Source: Tetrahymena elliotti 4EA (Eukaryota > Ciliophora > Oligohymenophorea > Hymenostomatida > Tetrahymenidae). From it: DNA of 64,000 bases. Under the pieces are notes generated by a model. The model had not been told where the DNA came from. It did no database searches and saw only the letters and a program-made list of their open reading frames with translations. Made by a program: the position numbers and the translations under genes. Of this stretch, positions 40,086-52,300 are shown in pieces (positions within the stretch are counted from its first letter, which is position 1; each line of letters starts with the position of its first letter). The stretch spans positions 62,001 to 126,000 of the forward strand of contig JH720386.1 of NCBI GenBank assembly GCA_000231825.2, read 5' to 3'.

Positions 40086-41235
40086 TTAATTTATAAAATG
40101 ATTCATATCTAATAGATATTTATTTTTTTATGCCTATCTTCACCAAAATTAAATATATTACTTTCTTTTGTAAATCTTTTTTATATCAAAAATTCTGGTT
40201 TTATATTAAATTTCACTAAACTAATTATCTTTTAGGTTAGTTCTCATCTTAGCCAGTTAATGCCATATAAATAATAACTAAATTTTAGATAATTCAGAAT
40301 TTTTCATTTTTATCAAATATTCAATCAGCTCAATTTTATTTAATTCTTTAAAATTATTTTTTTATTATTAATTTATTATTACAGAAAAAGAAAATTGCGA
40401 AAATATCCTAAATTATTTTTATTGATTATTTATATTTTTATTTCTTGAGTAATCAAATTAATTGCTTTAAAGATTATTAACAGAGAAAAATAAAAAAAAT
40501 ATTTTGTAAACCTGTTTTTTTTTTCAAAAGTAAAAATTAATTTCATAAAATGAGATAATTTTTTTTAATATAAAAATTTAATAATAAATAAAACAATATT
40601 TCATATTAGATTAGGCCAATATTCTTTAAAATTTTGAATTAAAATTAACTTAAGAATTATCAACAAAAAAATAGAAGATTTAAATAAAAAACTAATAATT
40701 TCTAAAAATTAATAAAAGAGAAAAAAAGAATAAATAATATGTAGAAAATAAAAAATTGAAATAGAGATTTAAAATAATTTTTAAATCTTTTAAAAATTTT
40801 CAAGGAAATATCAACAATGTTTTAATTTTAAAGAAAATAAATAGATAATTAGAAATAGTGTTTTTCAAAGATTTTATTTTCAATAGCAAAAGCAAATGAT
40901 TGAGAGGAGTTAATAAATTAAATGAATAAGACTCTAAAAATCAAAAAATTTATTAAGCCTAAACGGAAGGTAGGCAGGTAATTAAATAATAAATTAACTA
41001 AATACCATTTAAAATATAAAATTCAAAAAATTACATATCCTTTAAAATTCAAACACTCATATATTTGATTGATCAAATAATTAGCTTTTGTTTGGTATTT
41101 AAATTTCAATTAATGTGTTTTCAAATGTATTTATATTTTAACAATAAAAAATTTGCTAATCAATTATTTTTAACAAATTAACATTCTTTAAATCATTCTA
41201 AAAAAAACAACAAATTTAATTTTAGTTCTTTAAAC
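40086..41235. other. Bidirectional promoter region
   Basis: About 1.15 kb between the starts of the membrane-protein gene (-) and the MORN gene (+). Very AT-rich. It must contain both promoters, but no defined element can be named. Confidence 0.55.
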
Positions 41236-42757
41236 ATGGGAAATTGTGCTAATAATCCTTGTGGCTGTGATGGCTAAATGGAGTAAACCAACGAGGCTTT
41301 TGTTTCAGGAAACATTTTAACCGAAAATGCTTAAATGTCACACAGAAATAATTTATCTGCTAATAGAAGACCCATTTAGATAAAGTCAAATTAAAAATCA
41401 TTAGTTGTGGCAGACTTCGACAATAAAGAGAATGCCTAAGTAGATAATCAACACAGAACTTCAGTAATTAACAATGGAGACTTAAAAAATTCTCAAAAAT
41501 TACATTTATCCCTCTCTAAGACCCAAGCTTCTGCTAGTAAGATGACCTATGGTAATGGAAATGTTGAACATAATAACAAAACAAACGATAGTCTTACTAC
41601 AAAAGATTAGTCTTCCATCGCTTCTTAAAATAATATTGGTGTAAATCAAAAGCCTAAATTCACAAGAATATCTACTAATCCTAATTAGATCCATCCTGTT
41701 GTTTAATAAATTCTGACTTCTGTAGGTAACTTTGAATACAATTCAGATGAATCATATGATGAATAACTTCTTGAAGGCCCTCTCCTTTTTGAAAATGGAG
41801 CTGTCTACTATGGAGAACTTCTAAATAATATGAGACATGGACGTGGTAAACAAATCTGGAAGGATGGTAGCTTTTACGAGGTATTGATTGCTTAAATTTT
41901 CATTTATCAATACTTCATTCTATCTTTTTAATTTTACCAGCTTACTAAGCAAAATTTATTAAATATAAATATTTTTTTAACTTATAGGGTTATTGGAAAA
42001 GCGATACTGCATGGGGTAAAGGTAGATTGATTCATAGTGATGGTGATGTTTACTTTGGAGATTGGTAATAAGATAGAGCTCATGGCAAGGGAATTTACTA
42101 TCATAGCGATGGAGCTAAATATGAAGGAGAGTGGCTTGAAGATAGATAGCATGGTTAAGGAACAGAAACTTGGCCTGATGGAACTTCATATGAAGGTTAA
42201 TATTAATTAGGAAAAAAGCATGGAAAAGGCATATTTAGATGGTAAATATTTTAATTAATTTAATATATTTTACTTATTTTGCTTTTATTAAAAACAGGGC
42301 TGATGGAAGCTACTATTAGGGTGAATTTGCTAATAATGAAATTGAAGGTAATGGAGTTTACAAGTGGAATGATGGAAGAGAATATTTCGGATAATGGCAT
42401 AATAATAAAATGGAAGGAAGAGGATTCTTCAAGTGGCCTGATGGTAGATAATATGAAGGATAATATATAGATGATAAAAAAGAAGGATTTGGCATTTTTA
42501 CTTGGCCAGATGGAAAAATTTATAGAGGTAACTGGAAAAATGGAAAATAACATGGATATGGAGTCATTTAGTTTAGTGATGGATAAGAAAGAGATGGTGT
42601 TTGGCTATAAGGAAAATATGCAGGTAATGACATAAATAGTAATGAAGAAATAAAGTAATAAGCTGCATAATATAAAGCTGTTATGTAATAAATTTCAAAT
42701 GAATAATAAGAAAATCAAAGACACTAATAAGAATTACAATAATAAATAGACAAGTGA
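41236..42757 (+). CDS. MORN-repeat protein with N-terminal acylation motif
   Basis: About 452 residues; exons 41236-41880, 41988-42241 and 42298-42757. It opens MGNCANNPCGC: Gly2 with nearby Cys4, Cys9 and Cys11 is a classic N-myristoylation plus palmitoylation layout, so membrane attachment is likely. Residues to ~185 are polar and unstructured. Then come about nine MORN repeats in series, for example YYGELLNNMRHGRGK, YFGDWQQDRAHGKGIY, YEGEWLEDRQHGQG, YFGQWHNNKMEGRGF and YRGNWKNGKQHGYG. A short Gln-rich tail ends at TGA. MORN proteins commonly bind phospholipids or scaffold cortical and ciliary structures. The exact role is not readable here. Confidence 0.92.
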
Positions 42758-44077
42758 TAATAAAAATTGTAGAGAATACATTACATTTAGTAATTAAATC
42801 AATAATAATCATAAAAAAATAATAATTAGCATACTCTTTTATATAACTTAGCATTTAACTATATCAACCAATATTTACAAATTTAAGCTAAATATTATTA
42901 ATATTTTTCATATTTAATAATGTTAAATCATTTTTATTTTATAGTCATTGTATTTTTCTTAAAACTATATATTTAAGTAAATTACAACTTTTACTCACTT
43001 TTAATTACAAATATTTAACATTATTGCTATAAATAATTTTAAATATGCCTACTTTGTTCTAATTTTAATTTATCATAAATATTTTCTATGTTTGATGCTT
43101 ATTTTAGAATCTTTTTAAAAAAAAATATTAATTTCCTCTTTTTTTTACTTTACATTAAATTTTATTAAACCAAAATCAAATTTTCAAATTTGCAAGCAAT
43201 ATATTATTAATACATTTCATTTTGAATAGTTGAAAGCTTTTTTGTTTGATAAGAAATTTAAATTTACCTTCTAAATGTGTTAATTGAAGCTTTTTTTAAC
43301 AAAAATTTCCAAAACTGTTGAACTTAATTAATTTAAAATTGTCAAAATTAAATTCTCAGTGCTATTTATTTTTATTTTAATATAAATCTCTAAAAATATT
43401 TATTCTCAGTTTTGATTGTTTGTTTCTTTCTTAAGAAAATATATTGTTTAAATTTATTTAATTCTACTTTTATTTAATACAAGAAAAATTAAATAAAAGA
43501 AATGAATAATAACAAATATATTTTACTATTTTTTGTTAATTGTTTAAGATTCTCAATACTAATTTTCATTCTTAAAATAATTTAAGAAAAATTAATTTAT
43601 AGATCATATTTCTACTTGAGTTAATTTAAAATCTTTTTCTTTTTCAATTTTTTTTCATTAAAATGTTAGATTTATTTAGGGTTTGTTTGAATTATAAATT
43701 ATAGAAAAAAGCAATAATTATAGGTAATCCCATCTCGTTTTTGCATTTTTAAATTCAATTAAATGGATGGGATTAATATTTTGGTTTGTAAATTAGATAA
43801 AAGATATTAATTTTAATCAAAATAAAATAATCTCAGTTTGATTAATAAAATAAATAAACATCCACAAAAGAAAATAACAATCAATTACTTTACTAATTAA
43901 AAAATATATTTTTAAAAATTAAAATTAGCAGATACAGTTTTAACTTACAATTTTAATCTAAAGCAATCTAATGAATATATATCAATATCCATTTAATGTT
44001 GTACATAATCAGTATCTTATTATTAAAAATAAAAGCATAAGTATAATATCTCTAATCAGATAGAGTTCAGATTATGT
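42758..44077. other. AT-rich intergenic region
   Basis: About 1.3 kb between the MORN gene and the lectin-like pseudogene. No gene or repeat of note was seen. Confidence 0.55.
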
Positions 44078-45036
44078 ATGTAGACTCAATAAAATATATT
44101 GGTTGATACGAATGAGAAGGTAACAAACATGTTCTAATTTAATAAGCCTTTTTCAAATATTCCAAAAGTAATTCTTAGTATTTAAAATTTCAATTTTGGT
44201 GCTACTTCTAAACAATCCTACAAATTAAGATTAATTAATGTTAGCATATATTCAGTAACAATTGAAGTAGAATCTGTAGATACAAAAATTCTTGATTTAA
44301 AAATTGGTATACTTGGATTAGATTATCCTTGCATAGAAGTGATATCAGGTAGCCTGACAGATTAAAATCCATCCTTTTTGTTTAATGGCAAAGCTAATAT
44401 TAAAGAATATATTACTTTACAAACAATGAATCTAAAAGTACTTTAGTTAGTACTAAATTATCAGCACCTTATACAGGTTTTTATGGTATAGATAGCTTTT
44501 CCTTTAGTAATTTTTGGAAAACATACTCAGTTTTTTTTCAACCATAAGATGCTAATTCTCCTATTTAAAATTAAAATTATGATTTTAGTACTGAAATAAC
44601 AAAAAGTAATAATATTACTTCTTAGAATATAAATAGTATTTAGTCTCAAGTTTTTGATTTAATAAAATTGGTTTGCCCTTAGAATTAATATTTATATTAA
44701 AAAAATTGTATTCAAACAATAAACGAAGGTATTTACTGATAAGAAAACCCAAAATTATGTTATGATTGTGATCCTAACTGCAAATCTTGTTTAAATTCTG
44801 GCTAAAATTGTTTGAGTTGTGTAAGTACAAAGTTTCTACTTGAAAATAAATGCTATGATAATAAATAAGATGGAACATACTGTATATAAAATGTTTGTTA
44901 TAGTTGCTCAAATGAGTGCAAGGAATGTGAAAACAATAAAGATTTTTGTACAAAGTGTTAGGACTTTTAGTTTTTATTTGAAAATAAATGCTACAATTAG
45001 AAACCAACTAAGGCTTACTGTAAAGCTCCAAATTGA
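44078..45036 (+). pseudogene. Decayed H-type-lectin / furin-like Cys-rich gene
   Basis: The 5' part reads as an H-type lectin domain of the ciliate kind (LVDTNEKV, FNKPFSNIPKVILSI, RLINVSIYSVTIEV, DTKILDLKIGILGL). The 3' part reads as furin-like Cys-rich repeats (YDCDPNCKSCLNSGQNCLSC; TYCIQNVCYSC). The two parts are in different frames, with a shift between about 44340 and 44430. The second frame contains TGA at 44737-44739, exactly where the repeat pattern expects Cys (compare GTYC further on). No signal peptide or convincing start precedes the lectin part, although members of this family are usually secreted. I tested simple GT...AG introns and found none that repairs the shift in phase. 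An intact gene with unannotated small introns is the alternative. Confidence 0.62.
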
Positions 45037-46098
45037 AAAAATTAAGTTAAGATTTAGGGTTAAGTTGGCTTAATGTTTTGAATAAAATTTATTGTTTTTA
45101 CAAAAATGAAAATAGAATATAATTTGATTTGATTTGATTTTTTTGGATATTCTTTTTTATTAACTATTTTACTTATATACATTTTAATTAATATCTTATG
45201 ATGAACTTTAAATCAAAATAATTTTTATGTGTTGTTTAATCTTAGATTAAATATGGAAAATTTTATTTTTAATTTAGAAAAAAATCATAATAAATCATCA
45301 AACAAAAAGAAATAATCTTTTATTTTAAGCATTATTTCAATTTAAGACATTTTTATTCTATTAAATAATTTTAATAAATTGATTGAGGAGCAATGAAAAA
45401 TGCAATCTTTGATTAAATAATTTACTATCCTGATTCTTTTATAATTAATTCACTTAACTTTTTGATATCTTATTTAAAATTTTCTGATTCTATTTTAATA
45501 TTGAATAATTTTAAAAGAAATTTTTTAATAGGTTTTAGGTAAAAAACCTTAAATGCTACTTACTTGAGAAGTGTAAGTAATTTAAAATGAATTCTCTGAA
45601 CTTATCAAGATTTTATTAAACAAAAAATACTGATGTTTTGTAAATGTTCAATTTTAGAAATTTAGATAGAATTAAGTTTTAGAAGAGGAAGAGAAAAAAA
45701 ATTATAAAATTGTTTTCGATTTTAGATTGTAAATGCATGCTTTATTTCAAGAGTCACTTAAATTATGCTGCTATTTATGCAAATTTTACATAATTGATAA
45801 TTTCATAGCAAAAAATTTAGTTCTATCTAATTTATACTTCCTAATTAAGATATCTTTGATTGAGGATTGTTAAAAGCATTCATTCTGCTTCTATTTTAAT
45901 TAATTTTTGTAAAAGAAAAGAAAAGGTAAGTTAAAAATAGTAATAGAACTTATCAAGATAGTTTTTCTTTTTGTGCCAATTTAAATATTCTCAAATTTAT
46001 GAATGCATCTTAAAAATAACATTAATTTAATTAATATTCAATTTACTAAAAGCTAAAATCAATTAAAAAGGTAGAATAAAAGTTATTTATTAAAAAAG
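45037..46098. other. AT-rich intergenic region
   Basis: About 1.1 kb upstream of the SpeD/spermidine-synthase fusion; it contains its promoter. A short TTTGA tandem array lies at about 45122-45140. Nothing else was seen. Confidence 0.55.
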
Positions 46099-47190
46099 AT
46101 GGCTGACGAAGTTAGAGTTAATAAAATGGGAAAACACTTAATTTTAGATTTTTAAGGTGTTGAAAAAGTAGACTTAAACAGCTTTGCTGTTATTGACAAG
46201 CTCTTCAAGGATACCTTGTCCTAGGTTGATATTACTGTTGAAGACATTTAAAAGAAGGAATTTGTTCCTCAAGGTTTGACTGCCATTTACATGTTACGTT
46301 CTGGCCATTTGACTATTCACTCATGGCCTGAAAGCAAGGCATGTGCTATCGATTTTTATCACAGTGGTGTAGATACTTGGAATACAGTCAGACATGTTGA
46401 GGAAAGCCTTTGTGATGCTATGGGATGGGAAAACTGTACTTCCACTGTCACCATTCCCAGAGGTGTTCATTCCAGACTTTATTGTAATGAAAATCAAGCT
46501 AAGTGCGAAATTCTTAATCATGTTAAGTTAGTCCACAGAGAAAAGACTCCCTTCCAAGAATTAAGAGTTTATGACACTAAATATATGGGCAGAGTTTTAT
46601 TACTAGATGGACAAGTTCAAATCAGTGATGAATTAGATGACAACTACACAATCGATATGTCTCGTGAAGTTGTTAAGGCTGATAAAACCTACGAACACAT
46701 CCTTATCATTGGTGGTGGTGATATGTTGATAGCCAACTACTTACTTGAAAGCTTCCCCAATGTCAAAAAGATTACCGTTTGTGAAATTGATGAACGTGTT
46801 GTTGAAAACGTTAGAAAGTACTTCAAGATGTCTGAAAATATCAATAAAAATATCGAAAATGGAAAACTTGAAGTCGTCTATTAAGACGGTGCTGAATATG
46901 CTAAAAAGCTTGCTGAAGAAAACAAATTGGTAGATGGTATTATTATCGATTGTACTGACGTCTGGCTTGAAGGTTGTGTTGCCTCTTCTTTGTTCACTGT
47001 TGATTTCTACAAAGCTATCTTCAGTTGTATGAACAAAGGAGCCAGATTCTCCCAATAATTATCTTTCAAGGATCTCGTTCCCCAATTCAAACTCAAGTGG
47101 TAAGAAGCTGGCTTCGAAGACATTGATGTCATCGAAACCACTACCCCTGAATATGGTGAGGATCTCCCCATTGCTAATGTCGGAAAGTGA
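46099..47190 (+). CDS. SpeD-like AdoMet decarboxylase domain fused to spermidine-synthase-like domain
   Basis: A 363-residue intronless fusion of two successive polyamine enzymes. Residues ~8-125 are a prokaryote-type S-adenosylmethionine decarboxylase (MGKHLILDF, QGLTAIYML, HLTIHSWPE). In active SpeD the cleavage site just before HLTIH is Glu-Ser, and that Ser becomes the pyruvoyl cofactor; here the aligned pair is Ser-Gly (LRSGHLTIH). The catalytic Cys of the TCG motif also aligns to Ser (YHSG). Residues ~130-363 are spermidine-synthase-like: TPFQELRVYD, LLLDGQVQISDE, the AdoMet loop IIGGGD (then ML instead of GG), CEIDERVV, QDGAEY, and the catalytic loop as IDCTD without the usual DPxGPA. 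The C-terminal third is short. Codon use favours C-ending codons, as in highly expressed genes, unlike its neighbours. Decarboxylase activity looks lost; a regulatory or new role is inference. Confidence 0.9.
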
Positions 47191-49338
47191 AAATTTCAAT
47201 TTAAAAAGTTAAAAATACAATAATATAATGTAGAGATAAAGATATATATTAAGCGCAGAAAAAAGAAGATATTTTAAAAATTATTACCAAATTAAATTTT
47301 CTAAAATTAGTTAAAACAGTAAATGAATTGATAAAAATTAAAAATCTATCTATCTCTCTATCTGCATTGAGAATCATTTATTTGATAAATAATTATTTAT
47401 TCAATAACTAAATAAATACACAGCTATCAGCTAAATTAATAAATATCTTAAGAAGATTCTTAATTTAAGTTACCGTATCTGTATTTTATAATAAATTAAA
47501 ATGTATTGTGTATTTACTGATCTATTAATAAATAATCTATTTTCAAATCAAAAATCTCTTCAACCATTTCAAATATTATTTTATTTTTAGCTCTTTTTTA
47601 TAAAAATTATTTTCTTAATTAAGATAGTAATGTAAATATTTTTTTTTATTTTATTCAAAATTCTATTCTTTTATCAACCAAATTACTCCTACTAAAAAAT
47701 AATAAATTTAACACTCTTAATTCTATCTATAAAAGTAAAAAGCTGTAGTTTTAAATTAATAATTTTGTTAATTAGATTTTTTTTAATTTTTATAATTTTG
47801 TACATCTATGAAACTAATTTATTATTTTTTTCATCATTTTGTTAAATCATGAAATTATCTTCTTTTTCTCATTATTTAATTTTATACCATTATTTTAAAT
47901 ATAAAATGATTTTCAATAACAAATCAGACAATTATTTAAAACAATATCTCAAATAGCTTAAAATAATTAATTTTGTTTTTCAAATTTTTTACCTAAAAAT
48001 TATAAATTATTGTTCTTCTATTTATTATTTTTGATTATTAAATCTTTTTTTTATTAATTAACTAATGTTTATACAAATCTCTTAACTTTAAATAAAATAT
48101 AAGTATGCTTTGGGTTCGCAAAGTAAAAATAAAATAAAACATATACCATGAAATTTATTTACATATTAAAAGCTATTTTTCTTTAAATGTCTCCTTTTCA
48201 AAAATATTTTTTGTTAGTGACATTTTTTTTAAATAAGAAAAAAGAAATTTCTAACTGAAAGTTCAATTTTATTTTACAAATTCTGTTCTAAATAATAACT
48301 TAAATCAAATTTGATTAAGAAATTGAAAATCCAAAATATTAAAAAATGTGAGAATTTCTTCAAACAATAATCAACAAAAAACCAATATAAATTCACCTAT
48401 TGAATGATTTGGAGAAATAAATACTTTTTGTAGGATTAATTTAATTTACAATAGAAAATCAATAATATTTGATCTAATTAATATGCAAAATGCTTACTTA
48501 TTAAAATTAAACCTAAAAAAATAACTGTTTTTTCACAAAAATATATTTATCAATAAATTTAAATTTTAGCAGAGAATTCATGTGGAGATAATAAATTTAA
48601 TGTTTTAATATTATTTATTATTTTGCCTCTTGATATTTTTTTCAATCTAATTTAAGGCCAAGATCAATTCAAAATAGTTAATTAAATTCTTGAGATGGAT
48701 GGTAGCAGATAAAGAATTCATTTAATTAATATCTTTAATTTCCTTTATTTAATACATTTATTGCCTTAATATTTTTTTATTAATAAAATTTTGAGTCTAT
48801 CAATATAGCTTGAGTGTTTATGTGCTTGATTTATTTATTTAATTAATTGATTGATGAATTAATTCATGAATTATAGATAGATGAATTTTGTTCATTTATT
48901 ATTCTGTAATTATTCATAAACAAAATATATTCATATAAATACTTATCAAAATTTAGGTAAAAGTAAATCAAGAAAATATTTTGGTTTACAGAATACTATA
49001 ATTAAAAACAACTTATTAGCTACTAATTATTTCAATAAGAGAAGCTTATTTCGCTGGCTGATAAAATTTTTGCCATAATTAAGAAAACAAATAGAAGATA
49101 ATTATAAGTAAAGTACATTAATACTTTGCTGAAAACTTATTTTAGGGGTATTAATTAATTTTAGGATTTCTTTAAGTCTGTGGCTTTTTTGATTAGAAAA
49201 GAATATAATCTTCGCTTATTTTTAAAAGATTGTATTAAATTTCACCTTCTTTAGATCTGTAACAGAAGCCTAATAAATAAATAAATTAATTTAAAATATT
49301 TAGCTGAGAAAAGAGAGAATAATTATTTTTGGTATAAT
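47191..49338. other. AT-rich intergenic region
   Basis: About 2.1 kb with no supported gene. It contains a short TCTA/TCTC microsatellite at about 47344-47363 and a TTAA/TGAT-rich palindromic patch near 48835-48895. Confidence 0.55.
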
Positions 49339-52300
49339 ATGATTACAAATAAGAAGAACGAAAGTTAAAACACTAGTTTAAATACATTTTCAGATTGTTC
49401 TATGCATTAAAGTTAATCTAAATCAAAGCATTTACCTGTTTCTATTCCATCTACGATTAACAAAAGAGTAGCACTAAACCTGAAAGAAATTAATTAAAAA
49501 AATTGCACTTTAGATTAATAGAACAAAGAATAATTTACTGATTTAAAAGATAGAAAAAAAAACTAGCAGTAATTAGAAGATTAGTATAATATCTCTATTT
49601 CTCAACAACATACTTTCAACGAAAGGAAGCGTGCTTTTTCTTCACCTTAGCCATTCTATTAAGCTATGAGAGATTCTCTTCACATCAACAATTAACTGTA
49701 ATAAATCTTTTTTATTCATTAACTTAAGGCAACTAAAATCAGATTATAATCTAATTTCCTGTATTTTCTTGCTTTATTTAAATACTGAATTTTGCAAAAT
49801 ATCAATAAAATTCTTTGTTTGTTTTTATTTCCTATTTAAAATGGTTAAATAAAACGTTTCCTTTGAAACTATTCTACAAAAAGTGTAATCACCATAGCAA
49901 CCTTTCATTGATATCCTTGAATAAAACGATCTTTTACTTTTAAGAAATTTTTTTTGCATTTAAGGTTTATTATTATTTTTGTATATATAGAATAGCTACA
50001 CCAACATTTGGGGATGATGACTGGAAAAGTAAATAACTTTAGTATTCTAAAGATAAAAAAGATAGTTTAAATGGTTGCTAATCTTCTCCAAAAAATGAAG
50101 GGAAAAATTAAGGATATGATGTTTAACCTGACCATATTTCTTTGAATAATAATAGCATTATACATGCATAAAAGGAAGGTGATGCTAATCTCTAAATTAT
50201 CAATAATGACAGTATCGGTTTACAATTAAAATTAGGAAATCATCAAATTAACTCTTAAAATGGAGAAAATAATAAAAAAAGAAAGAAAGAAATAGATCAA
50301 GATTAACAATTTGTAGAAGTAAATCAAAGCATGTTTTACTAAACTCCTCATTTATTCCCTTAACAAAATAATATAAATGATATTTCATGTTAAAGTGCAG
50401 GTGCGTTAGAATCTTTTGAGAGTGGAATTAATTCATCTTCTGCGTTAAAGCATCCAAAGATTAGCAAAAAATCTCCTCTTTTTGAGAAATTTGGTTCGCA
50501 AAATCAAGGTAGACAAAGATCTCCTGATTTATAATTTCACTAAAATAATGGAAATTTATCTGCATATAATTACCCAAATATGAATAAATAGTCCTCAAAG
50601 TATTCAAATATTTATTTAGGGTCAAATAATAGCTCTAGTAGTTTACAAAATTCTTAATGTTAGTTTTTACTAGGAGCTAACAATGAAGCAGAATTCACTA
50701 ATGACCATACTCCCTTAAAGAGGAATCCTCTTAGCAGTTTGTATACTCATTAAATCAATACAGGAAGATCTACTTCAGACAAAAAATAAATTTATAATAG
50801 GCATCTTTAACCTAATACATAAATTACTTCCTTTAATCTACGTATGAATTCAGAAGCAAGTATATTAGCCAATCAATAAAATGCTACAAGCGAAGCAGAT
50901 AAAGGAGTAAAGCTAAATTTTAATAATACTTCTTCATTCCTTCCTTAAATCGAGCATTCATAATAATCCAGTCTCATGAATTATCATGTGCAATCAGCTA
51001 AACACTCAAATGAAATAAGAATGGTGGAGAGAGGATTTTCTGAAGAGGGAAGCTCTATTTTAAATAATATTTAGAGAAGTAATAATTTAAATAATGGAGC
51101 TAAGTTCCCATTAAAAAGAATAAGTTCTGTTGATGAGTAAACAATATCTACATGCTTTACCTCTATAAAAGCAAGTTCTCCTATAAAAAAGAACAGAAAT
51201 GATATTTTCAATGATTTTACTACTCAAACACAAAAAACTTAAGATTCTGAAATATAGCTAGCTTCTTAAAGGAATATTCACCACACAACAATATAATCTT
51301 AAGAAGATTAACTTAATCTGCTATAAGGAGAAAAGCTTAATTTTAATAATGCTAATCCATAAGCCAAGTAAATCAACTTACCTCAAACAGCAAATCAAGA
51401 AAAGTTAGATGACATTTAGAATCCTAAAATGAAGTAAAAATACATTTAAATCAATATACTTATAATAAACTACCTAATTAAATTCAACTTACCAAAAATA
51501 TTAGATTTAATTAAAGTTGTTATCAAAAAATATTTGATATTTATCTTTTAAATAATTAAAGGGAGTCCATAAGAAAGAAGAGCAGAGAGAGTACCAAGAT
51601 TTAAAATTCTTAAAATACTTTAGAATTAATCAAATTAAAAAATTCATCATAAACCCCTTAGACTGTAAGCAACACTCTTGGAAGCTTAATCCAATTTACT
51701 TCCAGAGATGAAGCAATAGATGATCTCTTAAACCTAAAACTTGAAAAAATAGATATCAAAAAGTAAAATTCCTAAAAAAGATCAAGTCCTTCACTTGATT
51801 TTTCAAGAAATTAAAACTCAAATCCCCCCTCTACAGATATACCTGATGATGAAAACTTAAAATTTGTTAATAATCCTACTTAAATAAATTCATACAGACA
51901 CAGAAAGCCAAATAGTATTTATATATCTTCTTAGGATAAGTAAAAGAGAGCAGAAAGCGCAAAAAACAAATCTAAATTAAATTTCTTTTAAAATGGTTTG
52001 ATTAAAAAAGAACAGTTACAAAACAGAAAAGTAGAGCCTGAATCAGCTAAATTTTCTCATCCTGGCAGGAAGCTTTCTATAAAATAAAACGATACTCCAA
52101 GCCAATAAGATTCTTATAGAGCAAGAATAATAATTCCTAAGCCAATATAACAAGAGTAGAGAACAGATCTATAATAACAAAACAATAATGTAAATATTTT
52201 ATATTATTCAAATTATTCACTAAAACTTCATATTTATTTTAAAAGATTTAACAAGAAATTGAAAATTTGTACAATCCTCATCAAGAAAATATCTAAAAAC

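Noticed and set aside
41506..42553. Minus-strand frames opposite the MORN gene
   Set aside because: Antisense shadows of well-defined MORN repeats.
46321..47055. Frames on both strands overlapping the SpeD/spermidine-synthase fusion
   Set aside because: The fusion has clear family motifs throughout; the other frames have none.
47344..47363. TCTA/TCTC repeat as a regulatory site
   Set aside because: A short simple repeat in AT-rich spacer; nothing ties it to regulation.
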